Origin: Brugia malayi | Taxonomy: Eukaryota > Nematoda > Chromadorea > Rhabditida > Onchocercidae | Assembly (NCBI RefSeq): GCF_000002995.4 | Contig: NW_025062290.1 | Location: 24,655-88,654, forward strand | Length of the DNA: 64,000 nt | Direction of reading: 5' to 3' | Part shown: piece by piece, positions 1-12,212 of the stretch | Layout of the letters: each line of letters begins with the position of its first letter | How positions within the stretch are numbered: position 1 is the stretch's first letter | Notes under the pieces: model-generated | Databases searched by the model: none | Told to the model about the DNA's origin: nothing | Seen by the model: the letters and a program-made list of their open reading frames with translations, nothing else | Position numbers and translations under genes: made by a program

Positions 1-837
1 TTTTTAAGAAAAAATTAAAGAGAATTAACAATTTCAGAAATTTATAAATCCTAGAAGCGAAGGAAATCAAACGCATTACAACATTTAGAGAAAGAGAGAG
101 AAAAAAGGAAAAAAAAGGGAATAATGGGATTAGATTTAAGAGATATTTATTAATAAAACAAATTAAATTTTAAGCTTCCATCATTTTAGTTATCCAAAAA
201 TTTTCAAAATTTAAAAGACGAATTTAAAACGGCAGTTAACCTTAATCTTATCTAATAATTTATGTGAACGACAGTAATTAAATGAAGAAATAACAATTGC
301 AAATAACAAATATCCGAAATGAGAAATGGTTTTTATCTTTTCTTTATTTTTCCTATGCATATTATTATTTTTCCTTTTTTCTATTCTGTTTTTCTTTCAT
401 TTTTAATCATTCTCGCTGTCAACTGGGAATTTTTTGGCGCAAACTTATGTCAAAGGAACATTTAAACAATTTAGAAAGATAGTTAGCACATTCAACTAAA
501 AATCAAATTAATAAACAAAAAGAGAATTTGGTAATATATATAATAAATATACTTTATAATTAAATTTTTCTTGCTGTATATTTAAAAATAGAAAGACTAC
601 AATTTTATTTTGAACAAAATGGTTATATTCTCTGGAACAAATTCATTTAAATGAAACCAATGAAACAATGTTTTACTTTATTACTGACAAAATTTAAAAT
701 TAATTATTTAGTATTGAAACACTTGGAATAGTAACAGCTATTTTTTTTTCCTTGAATATTTTTTGAAACACAAAAAAAAAGTTAATGAGGCGGGTGCTTT
801 TCTCACTGTTTTCTTGTTTTTGTTGTTAGCATGGCAG

Positions 838-905
838 AAAAAAGAAAAGGAAATGAAGAAAGAGGAAGAGGGAGAGCGGGAGGGAGAGGGAGAGGGAGCG
901 ATAGC
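838..905. repeat. Purine-rich (GA/GGGA) tract
   Basis: An almost pure A/G run on the plus strand with repeated GAGGGA and GGGAGA words. It is a simple-sequence tract, unusually G-rich for this AT-rich neighbourhood. Confidence 0.8.
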
Positions 906-3249
906 TGGAGAAAGAAAAATAAAAAAAAGCTAAAAGAAACAAATTTTGTCAGTATAAAAAGATTGGTAATATTTTCATGTTTCAACTAACTAATTTTTCA
1001 AAAAAAAAAAAATAAAATCGAAGGAGTTTCGTTTTTTGTTTTAGCTTAAAATTTTCGAAAATAGATAAAATACAGGAATGTAACTGATTGTTGAAATCTG
1101 CGCCTTGTTTCATTATGATTAACACGTGTAACGCCATATTTCCTTTCATTTGCGTCTTGCACATGTAAAAGCTATGTGCAGACAAATTAGGAGAGTACCG
1201 TTCATTTTAAGTCATTCGCTTAGGATAATAATAATATATAATTGTTTTATGTTTCTAAATTTATCACTAAAACAGAATTTACGAACAATTACAATTTTTT
1301 TTTTTTTTTTTTTTATGTGGCTTTTATTAGTAACAGCGTGCAGTGTAATTGAAAGAAATTGTTGATGAGGAAAGCACATAGTAGAGTTTTGATAAACTTT
1401 GGAAAGCTAGATGGAATTATTTAAATGAATAATATATATGATATAATGACTGATTGAAATGCTTGTAGAATGAAATTCGGATTTCAAAACAATGCCATAA
1501 ATGTGTAGCTTTTTCAACTGAAGTTGTAGAAAAATTCAACTCATTGCAATATTCAAGATGATTCAGATTTTGACTTTTTTCTGCATTATTTTTCCCTTTT
1601 TTCTCTTTTCGCTTCTTTCCCTCTCTATCTCCGTTCCTTGGTTTTCTCCAGTTTTTCTTTTTCTGTACTGTATGTTTTTGAAAAGGATTTTTTTTCAAAT
1701 ATTTGAGTAATAAAATCAAGCAACATAAATTGTGGAATTTTTAGATAACTGGTTCTTCTTTTTAATTTTAAACAAAAAATAGTCAAAATTATTACAGCTC
1801 ATTTTAACCACTTTTTAAATTAATTTAATTAATAATCGCTTCGTCTGTTGGCGGAACGATTACTAGAGAGAATAAAAAAATACCACAAAACAGCTTTTTG
1901 CATCATTGAAATGCCAAAGCAATCGAGCTAATTTTTGTTTAAAATACTTAAATAATTTGAAAAAATTTAAACAACTGAAAATCACTTCATAAATTTACTC
2001 TTCGATGTTTTTTTTTCCTTAAAATAAAATTTGCTTGAAAAAATCTAGGACTACTTTCCGATTAAAGCTTAATATTTTATCTGCAGAATTATTTCGCGAA
2101 ATTTAAGAATTTATTAATAAAATAATCAGGATTGATAGTCCTTGATTCATTCAATTTTTGGCACTTAAACTTATTTAAACTGTAAAATAAAGTTTCAAAA
2201 AAAAGAACCAAATAAATAAAAAATGAAATTCGAAGTTCTTCATTTTCACATTGTTTTTTCTCCTCTTTCAACTTATTTCAGTTGAAATTGCCATAATTAA
2301 AATGTTAAAAGTCTAACCCTCACATCTCTAAATATTTATTCTTTAAATTCTCGACCAATAAGTACTTAGTATCAGCAAATTTTATAAATTTAGTTTTTCT
2401 TTTTTTCTCATTTGATGAATTTATCAATTTAATTTAACCATTTTAAAATGCAAATATTGCTAACACTTTTTTTAACGAAAAAGCAAATATCAATTTCCTT
2501 CTCATCAAAATTTTCAAAAGATGAAGAAAATGTGTCAATTTTTTTAAAATAATTCAAATATTTATTACATTATGTATATATTTTTTAATTATTAAAAAAT
2601 TTTCAGCATTTTATAAATGATTTTAATGGAAAATTAAAATCGTTTCCTTCCGTTATCATCAGAAAACTAAAGTGAAAAATTCTGGAATGACAATTTTTTT
2701 TTCCTAGAATTAAAATGAAAACAAAAAAAAGAAAAGAAAAAAGGACAAACGAAGGAATGGCGGAATGTAGATTGTATTAAACATTAGCTTTGAAATGCCG
2801 AATAACAAATACCACTAGTAAAGTGCGCAATTTCTTTTTCTTTCTTTTCTTCTTTCTTTTTTTTGAATAATTGCTACAAGTTGAATTAATAGTCGTCGGA
2901 CTATCAGAAATAAGAAAATATTCGAAAGCAATTGAAACATTTACAATAAATATTACATTGTCATTTCTAACCAATATAAGCATCTTGAAGGTGTTAAATT
3001 AACATTTAATTAATTTAATTTAAACAAATTAGAAAAAAAAGAAAAAAGAAAACTTAATTAATGAAATAAATAATAATATATGTATGTAATAAACATGAAC
3101 ATTAAAAATTATTAATTGAATTTACATGAAACTTATAATCTAAATTGGTGCAAAAATTATAATTGTCTACTGCAAATTATGATTATTACATGAATAGAAA
3201 AAAAAGTAAAAGCAAAGAATATAATCCGTTAACAGCAATATAAAAAAAA

Positions 3250-3292
3250 ATGATAATAATATAATAACAGTAATAATAATAATAATAATAGG
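3250..3292. repeat. TAA/ATAA microsatellite
   Basis: An imperfect run of TAA and ATAA units, with about eight uninterrupted TAA copies near its right end. Confidence 0.8.
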
Positions 3293-3797
3293 AGACAAAT
3301 ATATTTTTAGGACTACGATACTTTTTTTGAAAATAGTCAAATAACCTTTTTATTTTTTGCTTTCAATCTTTATAAGATAACTAAATTATTAAATATAATG
3401 CAGAAAAATTATTGTTGAAATTTATTTATAATTTGAAGTTCGATCTTTTTTAACATTTCTTTTATTATGCAGAAATTGGACTTTGAGATTAATAATTCAG
3501 ATATTTGAAAGATTTTCATTTAATAAAATTAAAAAATAAGTTTTCCTCCTTAAACTTATTGCTGTTACACATTGATATTTTCATCTGATGGATTTTTCTA
3601 ATATATATCATTATTATATTTTTATATATCATTAACAATCACATATTGCATTAAAACATAGAATTGCAGTAATCTGTAATTGAATTTTTGAAATTAGGAA
3701 AGGTCAAATATATTTCCTTAAGCAGCATACTTCACTTCTATGTTTTTGATAACCAATTCCTGCTAAAAGTCATCTTCATTATGAGGAAATTTAAAGA

Positions 3798-3850
3798 AAA
3801 ACTAACAAAGATAATATTTAATAAAGCTAAATATTATCTTTGTTAGTTTT
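3798..3850. repeat. Perfect 23-bp inverted repeat (foldback)
   Basis: The left arm 3798-3820 and right arm 3828-3850 are exact reverse complements, separated by the 7-base loop ATAAAGC. The stem begins AAAACTAACAAAG. The arms include no simple repeat, so chance is unlikely. It could be a small hairpin RNA, a MITE remnant or a cruciform-prone site. Confidence 0.85.
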
Positions 3851-5488
3851 GTTCGTGAAAAACCAATCCACTGGACACAAAGCCACCAACTGTTGGTCCA
3901 AAAAATGATCTGAAAAGGTGGTTTGGTTCAGAAGGGATATTTTCATCATTTCGTTATCCTTCATCAAAAATATGTGGTACTATTTACCTACCCGAAGGAA
4001 TAGGCAGACTGAAATAAACCTGACGTTTGTAACTATTTACCGTATCCGTATTCGCTGTAATGAAGTTTTTACACTGAAAACATTTTCGAAATTTAAATTG
4101 GAAATCGAAAGTTTTCTCAAAGCTGAAATATGCGTGTACCTAAATACACTAGAGCTACAATTGATCCAGAAAAATTCGACAATCAGAATAAATTTAAGAA
4201 ACTTTGCTCCTATTTACTAATATGTTAATTTGACGATAAAACTAAGATTGATAAAGTCTTTAATTGAAATGATAATTTACTATAATGTATCAATCGATAT
4301 TTGAAAAGTCGGAATATATAAAGCACTAGTAGTAAGACCAAATATATCTAATGCAACTTCTATCCATCCTAAGTTCCTGCAAGACATGAAATTGTGCTAA
4401 TATGAAATAAGCGAAATCTTTCGAAAGAAAAAAAAAGATTTTATGATATATAGCATTTTCCTCAGTTCTCAGAATTATCAAGTAAAAGATATCCGAGTTA
4501 GCTTGTAATAATGACAAAATGACGTAGAAAGATATTTATTATTTGTAAATAGAATAATTACTAAATGAATATAGCAGCAATAATTTGAATAAATCGTTAT
4601 TTCATGTATTATATTAGTCTTAAAATCAGAGATCTAATAGAATTGTGGTCTAATTGACTATTTGCTCTGCCGATATCTCGAACTTCAAGAAAATACATTA
4701 TTTATAGTTTACACTTACTTCTCGGTATTCAGAAAAGGTGATGGACTAATGATTATCATACTAATCACTACTGCTATAATGCCAAACATTATAATTGCCT
4801 TGCTGCAGTTAAATTTATCGATAATTATGCTCCAGAAAGGTGCTGTTATCGTATAAATTTCATCAAATAGTAAGAACATTAGGCCAATAATGGATGGCTA
4901 AGTTTGAACTGTAAAATAAGTTTGGCTATCCTTTGACTATTTGAAAAGAAAGTGAAGTATCAGTTTTGCAAGTTTATACGGTTCTACTCAAAGACGTACA
5001 TGAATTAGACTGATCTATGATGGATTCTTTTTTGAGGTCATTTTAAATTTTATGAGAGATCAGTAAAAACGGATAAATTATCTACTTGAAAAAGATATGA
5101 CAGACAATTAGAAGAACTGAGATATTACAAAGGAAAGTAATGAATCTGTATTTGTCTTTCAACAATGCTGAAGAAATGGCCAAAAAGACATACAGATGTT
5201 TAGTGATCTGCTAAGGTTGGATCGAGAAAAGACAATGATATTGCGCACATAAGCACTGCATGAATCATAATCCATAATAGTGGTGTCTTCAACATACCTA
5301 ACATGCTTTACCGTCCATTACTTTGATCATTCTATGAAATATGATGGCTCTATCTAATCTATTATGGAATACATTCATTCAATTTTAATTTATTTAACTA
5401 ATAAATATCATCAACAAAAATGATAATTTGATTTCATTAATAAATTTTAATTGAATGATAGCAAAAAAAAAAAAAAAAAAAAAATTAC

Positions 5489-5648
5489 ACCATCCATATT
5501 TTCGACCAAAAAATTTGCTAGTAATCCAAGAAAGAATAAAATAATTCCTAACACAATGAATGGCAACTTGAAACCCAATTTCATATAGTACACCACCAAG
5601 TAAAGGTCCTGCGGTACTGCCAAGACTGACGAATGTTTCCAGCACACC
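5489..5648 (-). pseudogene. Broken exon of an MFS transporter (SLC18-like)
   Basis: Read on the minus strand, the exon follows a clean acceptor (TTTTTAG before 5648) and ends at a possible GTAATT donor. It encodes an ETFVSLGSTAGPLLGG segment followed by YE-I-G, then FKLPFIVLGIILFFLG. This is the pattern of a transmembrane hairpin in major facilitator transporters, closest in my memory to the vesicular amine transporter-like SLC18 group. The halves lie in two frames, so one base has been gained or lost near 5580. No other exon of the gene is recognised nearby. I infer a relic exon. The family call is moderate and the subfamily call weak. Confidence 0.5.
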
Positions 5649-5723
5649 CTAAAAATTAAGTGAAAATTTCACCATTTTATATGTCTGAGTATCATACATC
5701 CACGAAGTGTGAATAATGAACGG
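5552..5723. repeat. 171-172-bp direct repeat, copy 1
   Basis: This segment, holding part of the MFS exon plus the adjacent intron, recurs at 6250-6420 with only a few differences. It ends in the word GTGAATAATGAACGG, immediately left of a retrotransposon fragment. Confidence 0.85.
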
Positions 5724-5726
5724 ATC

Positions 5727-6239
5727 TTTAGTTAGAAATTGAGTGTGTGGTGCTTCTATAGGGAGAGTAATGATGTTAGTTTGATTTGAATTTCGTTTTG
5801 AAGTATTACAAAGGAGAGATTGAACTAATTTAAATTTCCATTTAATAATAACTAAAATAGTTAAAAATTTCACGATAATTATACAGATAAAAATCAATTT
5901 CCAATTTGTTATCACGTTTTCAAATTCTTCTTCTATCGGCAGAATAATTTCATTGAATTCCCTTTCCATTTGTTTGATAATTTCTTCTCCTTCTCAGAGA
6001 TTTCTTGCCAAAAGAGTCATCCTTCATTTGATGTGGTATTGAATTAATTGTTTTTTGGTTTGAGTTAGGATTTCCAATTCTGCATTAATTCTCTCAATTT
6101 CAAACTTACTTATTAAATCTCCTTTGAATTCGATATTTTCGATTGTTGATTGTTCTGATTTGCAAGGAGCCACCATCAAATTTCCGTTAATTCTTTTAGC
6201 TATCACATCGTTTCTTTGAAGTATTAGTTTCGTGGCAAG
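5727..6239 (-). mobile_element. BEL/Pao env-like 3' fragment (minus strand)
   Basis: Read on the minus strand this matches the 3' coding part of the larger element at about 19000-19515 in this window, including the membrane-spanning segment near the end of the env-like frame. It lacks LTRs, gag and pol. It is flanked on both sides by the same 171-bp host segment. The reading frame is broken near 5995-6010 and elsewhere. It is an isolated piece of the env-like region, not an independently inserted element with its own ends. Confidence 0.8.
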
Positions 6240-6249
6240 GGTAGGATAG

Positions 6250-6345
6250 CACAATGAATGGCAACTTGAAACCCAATTCATACAGTACACCACCAAATAA
6301 AGGTCCTGCGGTACTGCCAAGACTGACGAATGTTTCCAGCACACC
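6250..6345 (-). pseudogene. Second, truncated copy of the MFS exon
   Basis: On the minus strand it starts at the same acceptor (TTTTTAG before 6345) and encodes the same ETFVSLGSTAGPLLGG motif. It stops at the junction with retrotransposon sequence at about 6250. It belongs to the direct repeat and is a duplicate relic. Confidence 0.5.
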
Positions 6346-6420
6346 CTAAAAATTAAGTGAAAATTTCACCATTTTATATGTCTGAGTATCATACATCCAC
6401 GAAGTGTGAATAACGAACGG
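6250..6420. repeat. 171-172-bp direct repeat, copy 2
   Basis: Near-identical copy of 5552-5723. Its right end runs into the 45-bp tandem array. Confidence 0.85.
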
Positions 6421-6424
6421 TCTG

Positions 6425-7217
6425 ACCATCATGCATGTATGAATTGTTATTCACGATTGCATGTGTCTGAGTATCATACACATGAATTGTTAACCACGAT
6501 TGTATATGTCTGAGCATCATGCATACATGAATTGTAAATCACCATTGTACATGTCTGAGTATCATACATCCACGAAGTGTGAATAACGGTCTATGTATCA
6601 CACATCCATGATTTGTTAATCACGATTGCATATGTTTGAGTATCAAAAATCCATGAAATGTGAATCACGATTGCATATGTTGAGTATCATAAATCCATGA
6701 AATGTGAATCACGATTGTATATGTCTGAGTATCATAAATCCATGAAATGTGAATCACGATTGTATATGTCTGAGTATCATAAATCCATGAAATGTGAATC
6801 ACGATTGTATATGTCTGAGTATCATAAATCCATGAAATGTGAATCACGATTGTATATGTCTGAGTATCATAAATCCATGAAATGTGAATCACGATTGTAT
6901 ATGTCTGAGTATCATAAATCCATGAAATGTGAATCACGATTGTATATGTCTGAGTATCATATATACATGAATTGTTAATCATGATTATATATGTCTGAGA
7001 ATTATACATCCATGTATTATGAATCACGATTATAAACGCCTGAGAATCATGCATCCATGAATTGTGAATAACGATTGTATATATCTGAGTATCATACATA
7101 CATGAATTGTGATTGTATATGTCCGAGTATCATGCATCCATGATTTGTGAATAACGGTCTGAGTATCATATATACATGAATTGCTAATCATGATTGTATA
7201 TATCTGAGTATCATGCA
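6425..7217. repeat. 45-bp tandem repeat array
   Basis: Core units between about 6690 and 6965 are essentially identical 45-mers containing GTCTGAGTATCATAAATCC and ATGAAATGTGAATCACG. The flanking units (6425-6690 and 6965-7217) are diverged and vary in length. Because 45 is a multiple of three, both strands stay open across the core, giving 15-residue repeats, but there is no start context or family resemblance. One unit of the same kind already lies in the intron of the MFS relic (about 5675-5715 and 6375-6415), so the array probably expanded from that intron. Confidence 0.9.
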
Positions 7218-7737
7218 TGTTGTGAAAGATTTGTCTGGTTGATATTCGAATAGTTGCAATACAGTAGATAGATTAATAAACCTTTATTTTTGAAAACGTA
7301 GTAATAATAAACCGAGCTGAGCAATAAAAAGAGAAAAGAAATTTATAATAAAGATGATCGGAAGAATTGAATTCGGTTAATAGAGTAGTAATCGACAATA
7401 ATGACAATGCATTCTTTTTGTATATTAGAATTGAATTTATATGAGTGAGGATTGGGCGTGTCTAAGATAAAAATCATATGTGTGAAGAATTCGATGTAAA
7501 ATGAAAGCTAACTTCAATTTTACATAAAAGTCATATGTGTGAAGAATTGGAAGTGTTTACAACGAAGAGATTAAAATGAAAGCTAATTTCAATTTTACAG
7601 AAAAAATTACATGCATGAAGAATTGGAGGTGTTCATGTGTGAATACCGTAGGATTGTTCACAATTAAAAAAAAGGAGAGATGATTTATGATACTATGAAA
7701 TTGGTTAGAAGTTTTCGCGAAATTATAATTCGCGACA
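7218..7737 (-). repeat. BEL/Pao LTR (3' LTR of the minus-strand copy)
   Basis: About 520 bp, starting TGTTGTGAAAG and ending TTCGCGACA on the plus strand. The TG/CA ends match the LTR in the NUMT (47565-48068) and the plus-strand element (12213-12618). It contains about 70-bp direct subrepeats (AAGAATTGGAAGTGTTTAC and GAAAGCTAATTTCAATTTT words, about 7480-7620). In element orientation the LTR begins with a near-palindrome, TCGCGAATTATAATTTCGCGA-like. The adjacent internal sequence CCCTTTGGGAG is shared with the plus-strand copy. Confidence 0.88.
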
Positions 7738-9660
7738 CTCCCAAAGGGGGTGAGAAATTATTTTTTAAGATGTAATTTGAGAGATTGATTTGAGCTAAAT
7801 GTATGGAGTTTAATGGATGGGATTTCATTCTCTCTTAGTTAGGAATTGAGTATGTGGTGATTCTATATGGAGAGCAATGATATAGCTTGATTTGAACTTC
7901 GTTTTGGAGTATTACAGAAAAAGGATTGAACTAATTAAATTTCCATTTAAGAATAATTAAAATAGTTAATATCGTCACGATAATTATACAAACAGAAATC
8001 AATTTCAATGTGTTATCACGTTTTCAAATTCTTCTTCTATCGGTAGAACAATTTCGTTGAATTTCCTTTCCATTTGTTCGATAATTTCTTCTCCTTCTTC
8101 AGAAATTTTTATTAAATCTCCTTTGAATACGATGTTTTCGATTGTCGGTCGTTCTGATTTACAAGGAGCCACCATCAAATTCTCGTTAATCCTTTTAGCT
8201 ATCACATCGTTTCTTTGAAGTATTAGTTTCGCCTTTCCATCGTATAGAAGAATTTCTCATTGGGTTAATATGAAGTTTGATGTTGATTAACAGTTGACTT
8301 CTAACCATTCATAGGAGTATTGTATTTCTTTATTCATTATCCATTGATTAGGAGAAGATTGAATTAGTCCAATTCCATTCATTTGTTTTCGAACATTTAA
8401 ATATCTGTTACATCGGCTGTAGTTTGCAAATTTTAGCACTTCTTGTTCGTCGAGCAATGGGTTCTTCCGGTTTATCTTCCACCTTTTCTTCTTTATCTTC
8501 AGTAGCATCTATTTCCATAGGATAAAGCATATTTATTGATCGATCGATTTGTTTTCGATTGTCGGTCATTCTGATTTGCAAGGAGCCACCATCAAATTTC
8601 TGTTAATTCTTTTAGCTATCACATCGTTTCTTTGAAGTATTAGTTTCGTGGCAAGGGTAGGATTGCTGATTGACAACCATTTGATTAACAGTAATAAGTT
8701 ATTCCTGTTTTGGCAACTTCTTTGCTGTGTTTCTTTGAGTTGTTGAATGAATTCTTGTCTTAATGAATCGAAGAGGTATTGAAGCTTTACGTTTTCAGGA
8801 TCGAACCTTTTATCAGGAGACTTTCCATCAACAATAGTTTATTGTTACTTTTCATTTGAATGTTGTAGTAGAGTTTGAGTCATCTTCAACATCTACTTCA
8901 ATAACTATATCGCCTTGCATTAAAAGTGGAGAGGTGAATCTACAATTTTGGTGTTTAATATAGGGGTTTTCATTAATTATAAGCGATGCCTGTAGCTCGT
9001 CGATGATGAAGTGTTTGTTATACTTTGTAGCTTTGAATCTTTTGATCTTTCGATACAGACAATGATTGGTTGTATCGTTGCCAGTATTTGTTATACATTC
9101 CCCGTGTCAAACAATCCTTTATATCGTCAAGTTAGAGACTAACCCTCTTCCATCGTATAGGAGAATTTCTCATTGGTTAATATGAAGTTTGATGTTGATT
9201 AACAGTTGACTTCTAACCATTCATAGGAGTATTGTATTTCTTTATTCATTATCCATTGATTAGGAGAAGATTGAATTAGTCCAATTCCATTCATTTGTTT
9301 TCGAACATTTAAATATCTGCAGAATTGTGAGGAAGTTGCAGTAGTAGACGTATGATCTGATACTACCGATAGTGATATTCTAAGAAAAGCTTTCGTGCAT
9401 ACAGTCCGTGTAATGTTGCTACATTTATAGCTGGTATACTTACATGCGTGTGTGTGTGTACAATCCACTTTGTGATATGTAGGATTTTTTTGTTAATAAT
9501 TTCTTCACAATTCCATTTTTCAGGAATATTAAAAGGGCACTCCAGTAATTCAATTACAGCTGTTGTTTGCTAATACTTGTCGTGTTACTAACAATATCAT
9601 TGTTATTAATGATAGAGTATTTATCAAAAGATTAGACTTGTCTTTTGCATCGACTGTAGT
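7738..9660 (-). mobile_element. Rearranged env-like region of the minus-strand BEL/Pao copy
   Basis: Compared with the plus-strand element, this stretch is a mosaic. From high to low coordinates it reads: env-like N-terminal and middle part (about 9600-8575); a jump at about 8553 back to the end of pol; another jump at about 8440 to the middle of env; then a jump at about 8225 to the env C-terminal part with its membrane segment (8225-7830). One section (ending [15 protein letters not shown] on translation) therefore occurs twice, at 8287-8400 and 9199-9320. All frames are interrupted. It is a degenerate, internally duplicated copy that cannot make a full product. Confidence 0.8.
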
Positions 9661-11427
9661 TTATGATTTTTTAGCACTTCTGATTCGTCGAGCAATAGGT
9701 TCTTCCACTTTTTCTTCTTTATCTTCAGTAGCATCTATTTCCATAGGATAAAGCATATTTATTGATCGATCGATTTGTTTTCCATTCGGTAATTGTATTG
9801 TTGCACTCCTTATTTTTCCATCCCATCCTCGATTAATTTTTATTATCCTTGCCAATTTCCATACACCACGAGGTATTTCTGGTTCATTTAGTAATACTAT
9901 CTCATTTTCATGTGGTACTCTTTTTTCTACTATTCTAGGTGATTTTAATTCTCTCTGTGTGCGTTCTCTAAGACTTGTAAGATATTCTTCTTTCCACAAC
10001 TTCCAAAAGACATCTAATGTGGTAAGAGTGGTGGTCCAATACTTGACTAATTTATCTTTAGTCTTTATTGTATAAGGGGTATATTCATCTTGATCACTAT
10101 CATAATTTATTGGTAGATCTAATGAAGCCATAGGTGATATAAAATCAATTGGACGAATGATTCTGTAGTCGTCAAACCCTACATAAGTTAATGGACGGGT
10201 ATTAAGGATTCCTTCTATTTCAGCTATTAATGTTATTAATTCTCCTTCCTTTAGAAGTTTTCTTCCTATTGCTTTTCTTAATGCCTTTTTTGTGAGTCCT
10301 ATAAGTCTTTCATATACATCACCCCCCCATGGTGCTCTTGGTATAGTATTTTTCTATATCATACCTTTTGTCGCCAAAAAATTAGCGTTTTCTTCCATAA
10401 TAGTTTTGAATACCAGTTGAAATTGGCTAGCATTATCGCTTAATATTAATTTTGGATATCCACGTCGAGCGATAAATCTTCTTAAAACATGTGAAAAATT
10501 CTCGGCAGATAAATTCTCCGCCATTTCTAGATGCACTGCTCTGATAGTGAAGCACGTAAAAAGTGCTATCCATCTTTTGACTAGACCAGTATTAGATTTG
10601 ACTGAAAGAGGACCCATATAATCAAGGCCGACTTGTTCGAAGGTCCTGGATCGTTTTACTCGTGTTTCTGGTAAACTTGGCATCGCTGGCAGTTTAAACG
10701 GTTTAGCTTTCCAGCGAATGCAATAACAGCATAGGTTTATAATTCGTTTTACAGCAGCTCTTCCTTTCGGTATCCAATATTTTCGTCTTAATTCAGATAA
10801 CGTATGTGCAATACCTGCGTGATATAATTCATTATGCTTGTGTAAAATAATAAGATCAGTAATATAATTATGATCCGGTTAATATATGGGATATTTTCTT
10901 TCGTCCATTAATTCTGAATTTTCCAGTCGGCTCCTTAATTTCCATAAGTTATCACTTTCATCTAGATATAGATTCTATTTTTCCTTTTCGTCCTCCGTTA
11001 ACAATCGTGATTGGGCCTGTCTGATCAGCATAGTCTCTACTATATCGTAATCAACTTTAGTCATATATTTCTTTTTTACGGATAATGGTTCTAGCTACAC
11101 TAATTTCTTTTTGCAGGTTTGTTTAATAAATCTAAAAGTCCAAACAGTTACTCGAACTAGTTTTGTCCAACTGCTGAAGCGACATACGTCAATAAATTCA
11201 ATTGTATTCCTTTTAAAAGTTTGAGTCATCTTTGTCAAATTCAAAGCAATTGCTTCTACAAATTCATCATTTCCTGAATAGCGAAGTTTGCACTTTGGCC
11301 ATTCAGATTTCTTGAGTTCCAACCATCGAGGTCCTTTCCACCATTGTTTACAATTTTGGAGTTTAAATGATGATACTCCTTTAGTGGCTATATCTGCTGG
11401 ATTTTGATCACTTGGTATGTATTTTAA
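9661..11427 (-). mobile_element. Truncated pol (RNase H end and integrase) of the minus-strand BEL/Pao copy
   Basis: Read on the minus strand, this matches 16205-17975 of the plus-strand element. It has the end of the RNase H region ([10 protein letters not shown] at the truncation point), the integrase zinc-binding part, the DDE core (GLDYMGPL near 10620, LSDNASQF near 10430) and the C-terminal region that ends in a basic tail (10131-9661). The copy stops abruptly at about 11427, so gag, protease, RT and the 5' LTR are missing. Frames are broken in several places. At the RNase H/integrase border it keeps a frame that the plus-strand copy has lost. Confidence 0.85.
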
Positions 11428-12015
11428 AATTATGAGAATGAAAGAAAAAATTCCTATTATATTTCAGAATCTCAAATAAATACTAATCTTAAAATACTAA
11501 AAAATATTAAAAAAATAAAATACTAAAGTAAATTGAGAAATCATTTATTACATTACGTGTTATAATTTACTCCCTCAAATTTTTGTTAGATTCTTTCTTA
11601 AAAGAAAATTTATTTTTCCACTTCTTAAAAGAAATTAAAATCGATTAATTTTTTGTTTCAAAAAGTACTTCCATATCCAATCCGCATATTTTTACTAAAA
11701 CTATTGTATTATTATAATAAATAATTTTAATGAAACGAAATGAATTAGTTTATTCTTTAGTGTTATGAACTTTCAAAAAGTGGTTTTAATAAAAAATTAC
11801 CACTTCATTTTCCCTAATGTGTAAATTACTTATAATCAAATGTTTTTAAGTTATAATTGTGAATGTAAATTATGACAAAAGAATAAATTATTTTTAATTA
11901 ATATACTCAATGCAATTTAAATATACTTAAATTATCGAATATGCTAATGGGTGCTTGAGCAATCAATCACCAACTATTCGCTAACTTCTATAAGAAGTTT
12001 GTGAAAAATCCCTAC
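11428..12015. other. AT-rich spacer between two retrotransposon copies
   Basis: Very AT-rich with no motif recognised. It begins exactly where homology of the minus-strand element ends. Confidence 0.6.
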
Positions 12016-12160
12016 CATAGTAAATATACGGTGCAATGGCCAGTAAGTCTTTCCCAAATAAATCTCGCTCGATCCACACTTAGATATTCCAATACTTTCA
12101 AAATTGAATACGGTAAACCTTTCTTTAAGCTTTTTTCTAATTCCATTTCCACCGACAATA
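12016..12160 (-). pseudogene. Candidate exon of an unknown gene (minus strand)
   Basis: On the minus strand a strong acceptor (TTTCTTTTTGCAG) precedes 145 bases that are open in one frame and end at CTATG followed by a GTAGGG donor. The translation includes GLPYSILKVLEYLSVDRAR and ERLTGHCTVYLL, which is compositionally protein-like, not low complexity. I do not recognise the family. The plus-strand BEL element begins 53 bp away in what would be the upstream intron, so the gene may be interrupted. No partner exon was identified. The type is uncertain: it could be an exon of a live gene. Confidence 0.35.
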
Positions 12161-12212
12161 CTGCAAAAAGAAATTTCATTTTCTATAAAGTATCTACAAA
12201 TCTTTCATATAC

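Larger units (their letters stand above)
1..5400. other. AT-rich non-coding stretch, no gene recognised
   Basis: I see no coding region with splice sites or a recognisable protein motif here. The sequence is AT-rich with many A and T homopolymers. Short open frames up to about 100 codons occur on both strands but have low-complexity Lys/Phe/Ile-rich translations, as expected by chance. Local structures worth listing (purine tract, TAA microsatellite, foldback) are entered separately. Confidence 0.6.

Noticed and set aside
6665..7099. Repetitive open frames on both strands of the 45-bp array
   Set aside because: Same periodicity effect (45 = 3 x 15). There is no splice signal or homology.
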